Source of the DNA: Psychroserpens sp. SPM9
GTDB lineage: Bacteria; Bacteroidota; Bacteroidia; Flavobacteriales; Flavobacteriaceae
Reading direction: 5' to 3'
Assembly (NCBI RefSeq): GCF_025153525.1
Contig: NZ_JANZNR010000001.1
Location: forward strand, 248,001 to 312,000
Length of the DNA: 64,000 bases
The position numbers were made by a program, and so were the translations under genes. Shown in pieces: positions 9,481-17,308 of this stretch (position 1 is its first letter; each line of letters opens with the position of its first letter). The notes beneath the pieces were generated by a model, which worked only from the letters and a program-made list of their open reading frames with translations, had not been told where the DNA came from and did no database searches.

Positions 9481-10914
9481 ATGCCACAAATCAACACGAA
9501 GTCTGCACCTACTTCAAATCACAAAACCACGCCAAAAAAAAGCAATTCATTAATTATACGATCCATTAAATTTTTAAAGAAAACCTTCACACGTGTAGAA
9601 GGTGCCGTACTATTAAGTAGTGTAATCTTAATTGGTATTGGCATCTATTTTTTTAGTGTATTCTATGGCGACTACGACCTCCTTCACATAGAACGTATGA
9701 CCTCGTTTTGGGGACTTGTTTTAATGGGTGTCTTCTCAATTTTATTAGTGTATAAAGTAAGCTTGTTTTTATTTATGCTCGTTAAATACATTCAGTATAA
9801 ACCCATCGCTTCAGTAACTGATCAAGAATTACCAACCTGCACCATTATTGTTCCAGCCTATAATGAAGGAAAACAAGTTTGGGATACTTTAATGAGTTTA
9901 ACTCAAAGTGATTATCCGCAAAACAAACTAGAATTACTAGCCATAGATGATGGTAGTAAAGATGACACCTGGGAATGGATGTTAAAAGCAAAAACACAAC
10001 TTGGCGACCGTCTAGTGATTCTTCAACAACCCGAAAATAAAGGAAAACGACATGCCCTTTATAGAGGTTTCAATTTAGGTACGGGATCTATTTTTGTAAC
10101 AGTAGATAGTGATTCGGTTGTAAAAGAAGATACACTTAGAAATCTTGTTAGTCCTTTTGTAAACAATGACACCTGTGGTGCTGTGGCAGGAAACATTAGA
10201 GTGCTCAACAATAAAAAGGAAATGCTTCCTAAGATGTTAGATGTGAGTTTTGTACAAAGTTTTGAGTTTATCAGATCTGCAGAAAGCAAATTAAATTCTG
10301 TGCTGTGTACACCTGGTGCATTAGCAGCTTATAGAAGTTCGGCTGTTCATCAATGCCTGCCCGAGTGGATTAACCAATCATTTATGGGAAATCCGTCAGA
10401 TATAGGAGAAGATCGCGCCATGACCAATATGATTCTTAAGCAAGGAAAGCATGTTTTATTTCAAAGCAATGCTGTTGCCTATACTAATGTTCCTGTAGAA
10501 TACACTGGCTTGTACAAAATGTTCATCCGCTGGGGACGAAGTAATGTCCGCGAAAACATTGAAATGTCAAAATATGTATTCACCAACTTTAGAGACGGAA
10601 AAAAATCGGGAGCGCGCTTATTATTTGTAAGCCAGTTTTTAGAAATTATGATGAGCTTTCCAGTACTATTCTTAATGCTATTTTTTATTGTAACACATCC
10701 TTTATTATTTATAGGCTCAACATTTTTAAGTATTCTGGTGATATCGACATTTTCGGTGATATTTTATGCTTACAGTTATAAAATAACAGAAGCCTTTTGG
10801 GCCTATTCGTATAGTATTTTATACACCTTCGGATTGTTTTGGATCACACCTTATGCCATTGTTACAGCGAATAGAAGAGGCTGGTTAACACGTGGTTTAG
10901 CTGAAAAAAAATAA
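9481..10914 (+). CDS. Membrane-bound family 2 glycosyltransferase (processive, NodC/hyaluronan-synthase-like)
   Basis: A 477-residue inner-membrane enzyme. There are two N-terminal membrane segments (about 42-62 and 77-100), then a GT-A catalytic domain: TIIVPAYNEG at 121-130, AIDDGSKDD at 154-162 binding the nucleotide, the DSDS metal motif at 209-212, and the catalytic Glu-Asp in GEDRAM at 309-314. The FIRWGRSN stretch at 348-355 corresponds to the Q/RxxRW product-binding motif of processive synthases. At least three membrane segments follow (about 383-460). The product polymer is not identifiable. It is separated from pnp by a terminator and probably has its own promoter around 9360-9400. 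Confidence 0.85.
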   Translation: MPQINTKSAPTSNHKTTPKKSNSLIIRSIKFLKKTFTRVEGAVLLSSVILIGIGIYFFSVFYGDYDLLHIERMTSFWGLVLMGVFSILLVYKVSLFLFMLVKYIQYKPIASVTDQELPTCTIIVPAYNEGKQVWDTLMSLTQSDYPQNKLELLAIDDGSKDDTWEWMLKAKTQLGDRLVILQQPENKGKRHALYRGFNLGTGSIFVTVDSDSVVKEDTLRNLVSPFVNNDTCGAVAGNIRVLNNKKEMLPKMLDVSFVQSFEFIRSAESKLNSVLCTPGALAAYRSSAVHQCLPEWINQSFMGNPSDIGEDRAMTNMILKQGKHVLFQSNAVAYTNVPVEYTGLYKMFIRWGRSNVRENIEMSKYVFTNFRDGKKSGARLLFVSQFLEIMMSFPVLFLMLFFIVTHPLLFIGSTFLSILVISTFSVIFYAYSYKITEAFWAYSYSILYTFGLFWITPYAIVTANRRGWLTRGLAEKK

Positions 10915-10940
10915 CAATATTACTGTTTGATTTTCAAAGT

Positions 10941-10970
10941 GTTATAAAATATTTCCAACTTTTTTATAAC
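10941..10970 (+). terminator. Weak hairpin after the glycosyltransferase gene
   Basis: GTTATAAAA and TTTTATAAC form a 9-bp A/T-rich stem 26 bp after the stop codon, but no T tract follows. It may be a weak terminator or only an mRNA end structure. Confidence 0.35.
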
Positions 10971-11031
10971 AAACGGAATCATTTCACGCAACCTTTTTGA
11001 TATTCTCAAGACTATAGGGAAACAAGTCTTT

Positions 11032-12084
11032 ATGAATATCCATAAATTTTCAATCGTATTAGGTCTCATTTTAATCACTTCTTGTGCTTATGATCAGGAC
11101 GACCACCTTAATCAGATTCCTGTTCTAGAGACTCATGAAGCTATAGCTGCAGATTCTGATTTATTTGAAAACCTGAAAGGCATTGCTTCCCATGATGAGC
11201 GTCCCGATAAAAGCATCGTATGTATTGATTTTATATATCCGCTTACGCTGTTTGTGTTTGATGAAAACACCAACTACCTCTATACATCTCAACTCAATAA
11301 CGATCAGGAGTTTAGTAGTTTTTTAGAAGCTATAGATCTTAACTATACAATTAGTATGAGCTTTCCCATTACGAGCACATTAGACTCTGGTGAAGCGTTC
11401 ACAATTAATAATAAAGAAGAACTTAAAAATGCCATTGATAGTTGCTTGAGTAATGAGTTAGTCTATGAATGTGGAGAGCTTATACGACATTGTGTATGGA
11501 AAATTGGTTATAGTTTTGAAGATAGCAATCCTTATTTAGGCAGTGTGTTTCAAGAGGATGACGGATTTACAACTCTTGCTATTGACGGCGATCTGCTTAG
11601 TGGTTCCTGGTCGCCTTTTACCATAGAAAACGAACTTCATATCAATATCAACATCAACGATACTACTGCTATTGCTGATTATTTTAATCGCGATTGGAAA
11701 GCTACATACATCGATGCTAATTCTTTAAAACTAACACATTTGGATCATGAATTGATATTAAATCAACGCTGTGATCCTAATTTTTCAAGCTGCGGAAATT
11801 TCAACTTTGAAGCTTGCGAAACCGAATTAAATTCTGGAAGCGCTGAATTTATTCTGAATGATTATAGCTTCTGTATTTTCGATACGCTTGAATTTGATGA
11901 TGAAGACTTTAACATCGTATATTTCGAAACCGAAGACGATGCCTTAAGCATGAGCAATCCCATCAATTCTGAAGCGGTATTCACAACAACCGAAGCCCAT
12001 CAAACCATTTATGTTCTGGTTAAGTCTATTGAAACCAACCTTGATTATTATCTATCTATAACTCTTTCAGCCATACAGTGCTAA
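11032..12084 (+). CDS. Hypothetical lipoprotein with adhesin-repeat-like C-terminus
   Basis: A 350-residue protein with a lipoprotein signal (Leu-Ile-Thr-Ser-Cys, Cys18). The middle portion contains several Cys and a beta-rich domain that looks like a small binding fold. The last ~90 residues (from a Cys-Glu-Thr-Glu-Leu segment, through FDTLEFDDEDF and FETEDDA, to a QTIYVLVKS segment) resemble the repeat common in flavobacterial gliding/adhesion proteins, where a strand pattern with YFETxxDA and a QTIYVRV-like strand recurs. That similarity is by eye. It is first in a run of four genes leading to the ECF sigma factor, with a 31-bp gap to the next lipoprotein. Function unknown. Confidence 0.75.
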   Translation: MNIHKFSIVLGLILITSCAYDQDDHLNQIPVLETHEAIAADSDLFENLKGIASHDERPDKSIVCIDFIYPLTLFVFDENTNYLYTSQLNNDQEFSSFLEAIDLNYTISMSFPITSTLDSGEAFTINNKEELKNAIDSCLSNELVYECGELIRHCVWKIGYSFEDSNPYLGSVFQEDDGFTTLAIDGDLLSGSWSPFTIENELHINININDTTAIADYFNRDWKATYIDANSLKLTHLDHELILNQRCDPNFSSCGNFNFEACETELNSGSAEFILNDYSFCIFDTLEFDDEDFNIVYFETEDDALSMSNPINSEAVFTTTEAHQTIYVLVKSIETNLDYYLSITLSAIQC

Positions 12085-12115
12085 TTAAATTTATAACTTA
12101 AATAAACAATATATT

Positions 12116-13075
12116 ATGAAAACATCAATCTATACTTTAATTTCAATTAGCATTTTTACACTCAGTTGCCTTTCTTGTTCATCTGATGATCCTGAAGTTG
12201 CTGCTAACGAACCAAGATTAACTAATTATATTTATAAAACCTATAATGTTTCAAATACTCCAAATACAGTACTTGATTCTACAAACTACAGCATTGAGGA
12301 TAACAAAATTGTGAGTGCTTCTGGCTTAAATCTGGAAACTTCATTTCAGCGCAATTCAACTTACACCTACTTAGATGATAAAATCGATAAAATCCAATCC
12401 TTTAGCAATGGATTGCTTACAAGAGTTCAGTCCTTTACTTATGACGCTAATGATGATCTCATTGCATATCTTTCAGAATCTATAGACACCGATAATCAAT
12501 CGTCTAGTTTCGAAAAACATGAATTTACTCATACAACAGATACCATTTTTTCTAGTACGACCAGAAGTAGCGACGGCATTAATTTTGACACCAATGTTTC
12601 AGAAGCAAAAATTGTGTTAGACGCCAATAACAATAGAACCTATTATGAAATGTATAGTCATTTTAATGAGGAAACCACATTTGAGATTAACACCTACGAT
12701 GCTAATTCTAACCTTATCAATGAGGCAAAGTATTTAATTTTAGATAATGGTAACGAGGTACTTTCTTTTGAAAACAATGTTGCTACAAACAACTCAGAAA
12801 ATCTATTTTACAGCATTAATGAGACTACTTTTACCAGAAAAAATTTAATGTTGTTATATCATTTACAATCTAATGCTGTCAATACAATTAATGGTAAAAG
12901 CATTACTCCAAATGCCATAATTACCTTTGCCAGTACTTGGGGAAATTCTTTTGCGACGTTTGAAATTTTGAATACCACTAACGACACTGGATTGACTATT
13001 TATAGTGATTTTAAAACTACAATTGCAGGCAATTTAATTTCAAGATTTTCACAAGACTATAGCATCCAATACTAA
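12116..13075 (+). CDS. Hypothetical lipoprotein
   Basis: A 319-residue lipoprotein. The signal peptide ends in a Cys-Leu-Ser-Cys stretch followed by Ser-Ser-Asp-Asp, an acidic tail typical of Bacteroidota outer-membrane lipoproteins. The body is rich in Asn, Thr, Ser and Tyr and has short repeated pairs of strands (YxYLDDKI, FTYDANDDL, NTYDANSNL). These recall YD/RHS-like or beta-propeller-type strands, though no family is recognised. It lies 31 bp after the preceding lipoprotein and 44 bp before the sigma-factor start, so it is probably in the same transcript. Confidence 0.75.
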   Translation: MKTSIYTLISISIFTLSCLSCSSDDPEVAANEPRLTNYIYKTYNVSNTPNTVLDSTNYSIEDNKIVSASGLNLETSFQRNSTYTYLDDKIDKIQSFSNGLLTRVQSFTYDANDDLIAYLSESIDTDNQSSSFEKHEFTHTTDTIFSSTTRSSDGINFDTNVSEAKIVLDANNNRTYYEMYSHFNEETTFEINTYDANSNLINEAKYLILDNGNEVLSFENNVATNNSENLFYSINETTFTRKNLMLLYHLQSNAVNTINGKSITPNAIITFASTWGNSFATFEILNTTNDTGLTIYSDFKTTIAGNLISRFSQDYSIQY

Positions 13076-13119
13076 TGTAAAAGCTTATATTAACCATCAA
13101 CACACCTTAGACCGAACAC

Positions 13120-13683
13120 TTGAGTTTAGACCATTTAATAAAAGCGTGTAAAAAGCATAACCTAAAAGCACAAAGTCAATTATACCAAATGTATAAAGAT
13201 GACCTCTTTACTTTATGCTTAAAATATTGCAAAAACAGAGAAGAAGCTCAAGATAATTTACAAGATGCCTTTCTGGAAATCTTCAGAAAAATCAAAACCT
13301 ACAAAGGTTCGGGTTCTTTTGAAGGCTGGATAAAACGAATCACGATTAATAAAGCCATAGATAAATATAAAAAGGATAGTCATTTAAATATTGTGATTAA
13401 TAACGACCTACTTGAAGATCACAACTTAATGGACATAGAGACACTTGAGCGTATTCCCTTGGACCAAATTTTAAAACATATTCAAGAGTTGCCACCCAGA
13501 TATCGGTTGGTATTTAATCTATACGAATTAGATGGCTATTCTCATAAAGACATTTCAAAACTCTTAAACATAAGTGTAAACACCTCAAAATCAAACTTAC
13601 ATAGAGCGAAGAGTTTATTAAAAACCAAGATGCAAAATCCAACTCATGTATCTCCTAAAAACCTGACATCTAATGGAAACTAA
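13120..13683 (+). CDS. ECF-type RNA polymerase sigma factor
   Basis: A 187-residue sigma-70 family protein with only regions 2 and 4. Region 2 (about 17-85) contains the core-binding helix AQDNLQDAFLEIF and the promoter-melting segment FEGWIKRITINKAID. Region 4 (about 113-172) contains the helix-turn-helix YSHKDISKLLNISVNTSKSNLHRAKSLLK. The start is a TTG at 13120; no upstream ATG is in frame, and the next ATG (codon 24) would cut into region 2. The gene overlaps the next one by 11 bp, which links the two functionally. In Bacteroidota such pairs usually encode a sigma factor and its membrane regulator. Confidence 0.9.
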   Translation: MSLDHLIKACKKHNLKAQSQLYQMYKDDLFTLCLKYCKNREEAQDNLQDAFLEIFRKIKTYKGSGSFEGWIKRITINKAIDKYKKDSHLNIVINNDLLEDHNLMDIETLERIPLDQILKHIQELPPRYRLVFNLYELDGYSHKDISKLLNISVNTSKSNLHRAKSLLKTKMQNPTHVSPKNLTSNGN

Positions 13684-14917
13684 AAAAGATTTCGGAGCTG
13701 CTGTAAAACAGAAACTAGAATCCTATAAGGATCGTCCAGATGATTTGGTTTGGACTCATATTGAAGCGCAGTTAAAAAAGAAAAAGAAGCGAAGAGGATT
13801 CATTATTTGGTTTTTTGGAGCAGGACTTGGCATATTATTAGTGACTTTATTACTAATTAATCCGTTTAAAAACTCAATAGAAAACAGCCTAGAAAACACA
13901 GACACAACTCCTGTAAACCCAACAACAGAACAACAAAGAACAACCAAAATTAAGCTTGAGACTGAAACTGAGACTGAGACACAGACTATAACTGAGACCG
14001 AGACTGTGACTGAAACTGAGACTGAGACTGTGACTGAGACTGAGACTGAGGCTGAGACTGAAACCAAGGCTAATTTTGTAAATACAAATACAATCAAAAA
14101 TTTTGAGAATCAGTCAGCAAACACACATCATCTATATCAAACTGAAAATTCTAACACCTCCAACATTAAAAAACAGCAACTACAAGAGCCACCCTCGAAT
14201 TCAGAAGCTTTAGAAACGACTAAAGAACCTAGCGACAACGTTTCAGCAGCAGACAAAACACAGATGAAACGAGAACGTGCTATAGCAAAACGTGATAGCC
14301 TGATTGCACTAAAAAACAAAATGAGAGATTCGATTAGAGAACAGCGCGAATCGAATCGACTGACTTCCGAAGAACTATTAAAAGAAAAAGCCAAGGATAG
14401 TAGTGAGCAAGACGATCAATCCCGATGGAGTATTACACCTCAGGCGATCGTATCGTATTATGGCGCATTAAACGCCAAAACCTCAGATAATATCTCTATA
14501 AATTACGGGGTATTGGCTAGTTATCGAATGACCTCTGACACCTATTTAAGACTTGGCGTAAGAAAACTCTATTTAAATCAAACCCTATCTGAGGATAATT
14601 CAGAAAGAACCGTTGAATATTTAGAGTTTCCATTAGAAGTCAAATACGCGCCCTTTAATTCTCAATTTAATCCTTACTTCACTGGAGGCTTGAGTTATTT
14701 TAAGCTGCGTGAGGGTTCTAATTCTGATACCAACAGTTTTGAATATAAGGCGACGATGGGACTAAATTTAGGTTTGGGCATAGAAACCAAAGTATTTAAG
14801 AATTTCTTTTTTAACCTCGAATCTAATTTTAATTATCAATTGAAGCCCTTTACTCAAAAAAACAGTATCGATCCTTTTATTTTCTCCCTAAGTACAGGTC
14901 TCGAATATCGATTTTAG
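13673..14917 (+). CDS. Putative trans-envelope anti-sigma-like protein with C-terminal outer-membrane barrel
   Basis: A 414-residue protein overlapping the ECF sigma gene by 11 bp. There is a short cytoplasmic N-terminus (1-42, Lys-rich, with a DDLVWTHIEAQL helix), one membrane helix (43-63), and then a long linker. The linker carries a Glu-Thr repeat (95-131) and a charged, probably helical region rich in Arg, Lys, Asp and Ser (about 195-250). From about 256 to the end the sequence alternates like a small outer-membrane beta-barrel and ends Glu-Tyr-Arg-Phe. Read literally, the protein joins inner and outer membranes. An anti-sigma role is inferred from the overlap and N-terminal layout; no zinc-finger anti-sigma motif is visible. 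Confidence 0.75.
   Translation: METKKDFGAAVKQKLESYKDRPDDLVWTHIEAQLKKKKKRRGFIIWFFGAGLGILLVTLLLINPFKNSIENSLENTDTTPVNPTTEQQRTTKIKLETETETETQTITETETVTETETETVTETETEAETETKANFVNTNTIKNFENQSANTHHLYQTENSNTSNIKKQQLQEPPSNSEALETTKEPSDNVSAADKTQMKRERAIAKRDSLIALKNKMRDSIREQRESNRLTSEELLKEKAKDSSEQDDQSRWSITPQAIVSYYGALNAKTSDNISINYGVLASYRMTSDTYLRLGVRKLYLNQTLSEDNSERTVEYLEFPLEVKYAPFNSQFNPYFTGGLSYFKLREGSNSDTNSFEYKATMGLNLGLGIETKVFKNFFFNLESNFNYQLKPFTQKNSIDPFIFSLSTGLEYRF
13954..14068 (+). repeat. Imperfect GAGACT hexanucleotide repeat coding Glu-Thr dipeptides
   Basis: About 115 bp of near-tandem 6-bp units (mainly gagact with gaaact, gtgact and acagact variants) inside the sigma-linked membrane protein gene. The unit length is two codons, so gain or loss of units changes linker length but not frame. 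Confidence 0.9.
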
Positions 14918-14927
14918 TTCATACATT

Positions 14928-14961
14928 AAAAGGTAGAAATTTGGTTTTCTCACCTTTTTTT
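14928..14961 (+). terminator. Rho-independent terminator after the sigma-linked membrane protein gene
   Basis: AAAAGGTAGAAA pairs with TTTTCTCACCTTTT apart from one bulged base, followed by T residues. A TTG at 14941 that could start the next gene lies inside this hairpin, which argues for the downstream ATG at 14977. Confidence 0.75.
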
Positions 14962-14976
14962 CGTATACTAATAGCT

Positions 14977-15351
14977 ATGATACACGCGGACAAAGAAAAA
15001 TATAGAGACATCTTAGAGAACTCGGTAGAATACCTTGAGCAACATGGATTTGAAAACATCAAAGCCGACACTGAAGGTTACGAAACACCAAAATCATTTG
15101 CGAAAAAAGGTAGCGACATCACTATTACTCCTGATATTGTTGCCGAAAAAGAAGGTCGTAAACATTATTTTGACATTAGCTTAAAAAGTGAAAAGCCTAA
15201 ACTTTTAAAATCAAAATGGCTATTTCTTAACACCTTAAGCACGATAAAATCTCGTCCTTTTAGATTAATTACCACAAGAGGTCATTATAAATTTACTAGC
15301 GAAATGCTTGATGACATCAATCTCAACAACAAAAAATTAATCAAAATTTAA
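14977..15351 (+). CDS. Small conserved-looking protein of unknown function
   Basis: A 124-residue soluble protein without signal peptide or membrane segments. The start chosen is the ATG at 14977 (Met-Ile-His-Ala-Asp-Lys); the frame is open 12 codons further, but that part overlaps a terminator. The N-terminus is a charged helix containing YLEQHGF. The centre reads DITITPDIVAEKEGRKHYFDISLKSE, i.e. a Pro-Asp followed about 14 residues later by Phe-Asp-Ile-Ser-Leu-Lys. This faintly recalls a PD-(D/E)xK nuclease core, but the spacing of the last motif is not canonical. The C-terminus is basic. It stands just before rpoD. Function unknown. Confidence 0.65.
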   Translation: MIHADKEKYRDILENSVEYLEQHGFENIKADTEGYETPKSFAKKGSDITITPDIVAEKEGRKHYFDISLKSEKPKLLKSKWLFLNTLSTIKSRPFRLITTRGHYKFTSEMLDDINLNNKKLIKI

Positions 15352-15430
15352 ATTAATTTCGTTTTCTTGTAACATTTTTGGTACTTGCTACGTATAACTA
15401 TATAGTATTATACATGTACCCCAATTTAAA

Positions 15431-15436
15431 AGGAGA
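15431..15436 (+). promoter_or_regulatory. Strong Shine-Dalgarno site before rpoD
   Basis: AGGAGA starts 13 bp upstream of the rpoD ATG (7-bp gap). Strong anti-16S sites are rare in Bacteroidota and no other gene in this window has one so clear, so translation of the primary sigma factor may be specially supported. Confidence 0.6.
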
Positions 15437-15443
15437 TAATTAA

Positions 15444-16307
15444 ATGAGACAACTAAAAATTACGAAGCAGGTAACTAACAGAGAAACCGCTTCGTTAGAT
15501 AAATATTTACAGGAAATTGGAAAGGTTGATTTAATTACTGCTGATGAAGAAGTAGAATTAGCTCAACGCATCAAAGCAGGTGATCAATTAGCTTTAGAGA
15601 AATTAACTAAGGCCAACCTACGTTTCGTTGTTTCTGTAGCAAAACAATATCAAAATCAGGGCTTAACCTTACCAGATTTAATTAATGAAGGGAACTTAGG
15701 TTTAATTAAAGCCGCTCAACGTTTTGATGAAACACGTGGATTTAAATTCATATCTTATGCTGTATGGTGGATTCGTCAATCGATTCTTCAAGCTTTAGCT
15801 GAACAGTCACGTATTGTACGTTTACCATTAAACAAAATTGGATCTATTAATAAAATTAATAAGACCTTTGCCTTTTTAGAGCAAAGTCATGAGCGTCCGC
15901 CAAGTGCTGAAGAAATTGCAAAAGAGTTAGACATGACTATTAACGATGTTAAAGAGTCAATGAAAAACTCTGGACGTCACGTCTCAATGGATGCGCCTTT
16001 AGTTGAAGGAGAAGATTCTAACCTTTACGATGTATTGCGAAGTGGTGAATCTCCAAATCCTGATAAAGATTTATTACATGAATCTTTACGCACTGAAATT
16101 GAACGTGCCCTAGAAACTTTAACACCTCGTGAAGCCGATGTTATTCGCTTGTACTTTGGATTAGGAAATCAACATCCTATGACATTAGAAGAAATAGGAG
16201 AAACATTTGATTTAACTCGCGAACGTGTTAGACAAATTAAAGAAAAAGCGATTCGTAGATTAAAACATACGTCTCGTAGTAAAATATTAAAAACCTATTT
16301 AGGATAG
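15444..16307 (+). CDS. rpoD: Primary sigma factor RpoD/SigA
   Basis: A 287-residue housekeeping sigma factor of the short Bacteroidota type, lacking region 1.1. Region 1.2 begins at the [24 protein letters not shown] stretch (about 17-40). Region 2 contains [57 protein letters not shown] (about 59-116). Region 3 follows, and region 4 carries the helix-turn-helix [29 protein letters not shown] near 247-275. It directs transcription from TAnnTTTG promoters like those seen throughout this window. It is followed by a hairpin at 16386-16412 and the minus-strand small frame. Confidence 0.97.
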   Translation: MRQLKITKQVTNRETASLDKYLQEIGKVDLITADEEVELAQRIKAGDQLALEKLTKANLRFVVSVAKQYQNQGLTLPDLINEGNLGLIKAAQRFDETRGFKFISYAVWWIRQSILQALAEQSRIVRLPLNKIGSINKINKTFAFLEQSHERPPSAEEIAKELDMTINDVKESMKNSGRHVSMDAPLVEGEDSNLYDVLRSGESPNPDKDLLHESLRTEIERALETLTPREADVIRLYFGLGNQHPMTLEEIGETFDLTRERVRQIKEKAIRRLKHTSRSKILKTYLG

Positions 16308-16385
16308 TAATTTTTTTAATAAATTACGCTAAATAACGACAACAACAGTTACAAAACATAACTGTTCGTTTTTTGATTGATGAAA

Positions 16386-16412
16386 GAACCCAGAGCTGAT
16401 TACTCTGGGTTC
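16386..16412. terminator. Hairpin terminator between rpoD and the small minus-strand frame
   Basis: A perfect 10-bp stem GAACCCAGAG / CTCTGGGTTC with a 7-nt loop. T-rich sequence follows on the + side (acttcttttat) and a shorter T stretch on the - side. It lies 79 bp after rpoD and 35 bp after the small minus-strand reading frame. Confidence 0.6.
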
Positions 16413-16446
16413 ACTTCTTTTATAGACTATCGTAATGACAAGGTGC

Positions 16447-16569
16447 TTATATCCAACCAAAAAGCACAAACAATCCGTAAAGCACACCTGTCGCAACCAG
16501 TATAACTAGCAATGACTGTATCAAAAGTCCGAACAGTTCGCTAAAAAATAATTTAATTTTTTTGTCCAT
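16447..16569 (-). CDS. Possible small membrane protein (40 residues)
   Basis: An ATG-initiated frame between rpoD and rpe on the minus strand. The product begins Met-Asp-Lys-Lys-Ile-Lys, then has a long hydrophobic stretch of about 28 residues (Leu, Val, Ile, Gly, Phe), ending Phe-Gly-Trp-Ile. The positive N-terminus followed by one membrane helix fits a real single-span small protein with the N-terminus inside. A hairpin lies 35 bp past its stop codon. No homologue is recognised. Confidence 0.45.
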   Translation of the reverse strand: MDKKIKLFFSELFGLLIQSLLVILVATGVLYGLFVLFGWI

Positions 16570-16612
16570 AAACTAATCTAATAAAATTTAAAGGCATTAC
16601 AAAATAAGACTG

Positions 16613-16620
16613 TATCTTTG
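16613..16620 (+). promoter_or_regulatory. Promoter -7 element for rpe
   Basis: TATCTTTG is a perfect TAnnTTTG match 22 bp before the rpe ATG. A clear -33 box is not evident. Confidence 0.6.
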
Positions 16621-16642
16621 CCAAAACCAAGCAGATTTTAAC

Positions 16643-17305
16643 ATGTCTAAAGTACTTATAGCACCTTCAATGCTAGCTGCCGATTTTGGCAACCTTCAAC
16701 GCGATATAGAAATGGTAAATAAGAGTGAAGCCGATTGGTTTCACATTGATGTTATGGATGGTCATTTTGTACCAAACATCTCTTACGGAATGCCTGTAAT
16801 TCAAGCCATAAAGAAACATGCCACCAAACCTTTAGATGTCCATTTAATGATTGAAAAACCCGAACGTTATATTGAAGAATTTGCTAAAGTTGGGGCAGAT
16901 ATTATTACCGTACATCATGAATCGACCATTCATTTACATCGTACACTAACTCAAATTGAAGATGCAGGTTGTAAAGCTGGTGTTGTCTTAAATTTAACAA
17001 CGCCTGTTAGTGTTTTAGAAGACATCTTACCAAAATGTTATATGGTATTATTAATGTCTATCAATCCTGGTTTTGGTGGTCAAAAGTTTGAAGACATGAC
17101 TTATAATCGTGTCAAAAAATTGCGTCAAATGGCTAACGAAAAAGGCTTAAATACACGTATTGAAATTGATGGCGGTGTCACCGATAAAAACGCAAAAGCC
17201 TTAGTTGATGCTGGTGCTGATGTTCTTGTTGCTGGAAGTTATATTTTTAGAAGTGAAGATCAATCTGAAACTATCAAACACTTAAAAGCAGTAGCGAATC
17301 GTTAA
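16643..17305 (+). CDS. rpe: Ribulose-phosphate 3-epimerase
   Basis: A 220-residue TIM-barrel enzyme of the pentose phosphate pathway, interconverting ribulose 5-phosphate and xylulose 5-phosphate. Family motifs are all present: IAPSMLAADF near the N-terminus, FHIDVMDGHFVPN (metal-binding His and catalytic Asp), DVHLMIEKPERY, MSINPGFGGQKF (flexible phosphate loop), IEIDGGV (second catalytic Asp) and VAGSYIF. It has its own promoter at 16613. Its stop codon lies only 3 bp from the stop codon of the convergent wzc, with no hairpin in between. Confidence 0.97.
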   Translation: MSKVLIAPSMLAADFGNLQRDIEMVNKSEADWFHIDVMDGHFVPNISYGMPVIQAIKKHATKPLDVHLMIEKPERYIEEFAKVGADIITVHHESTIHLHRTLTQIEDAGCKAGVVLNLTTPVSVLEDILPKCYMVLLMSINPGFGGQKFEDMTYNRVKKLRQMANEKGLNTRIEIDGGVTDKNAKALVDAGADVLVAGSYIFRSEDQSETIKHLKAVANR

Positions 17306-17308
17306 TTG

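Noticed and set aside
13954-14068. Phase-variable on/off switch by repeat slippage
   Set aside because: The unit is 6 bp, so slippage cannot shift the reading frame; only length variation is possible.
13756-14097. Minus-strand frame rich in Ser-Val repeats
   Set aside because: It is the mirror of the Glu-Thr repeat in the real + strand gene; its alternating composition comes only from the GAGACT units.
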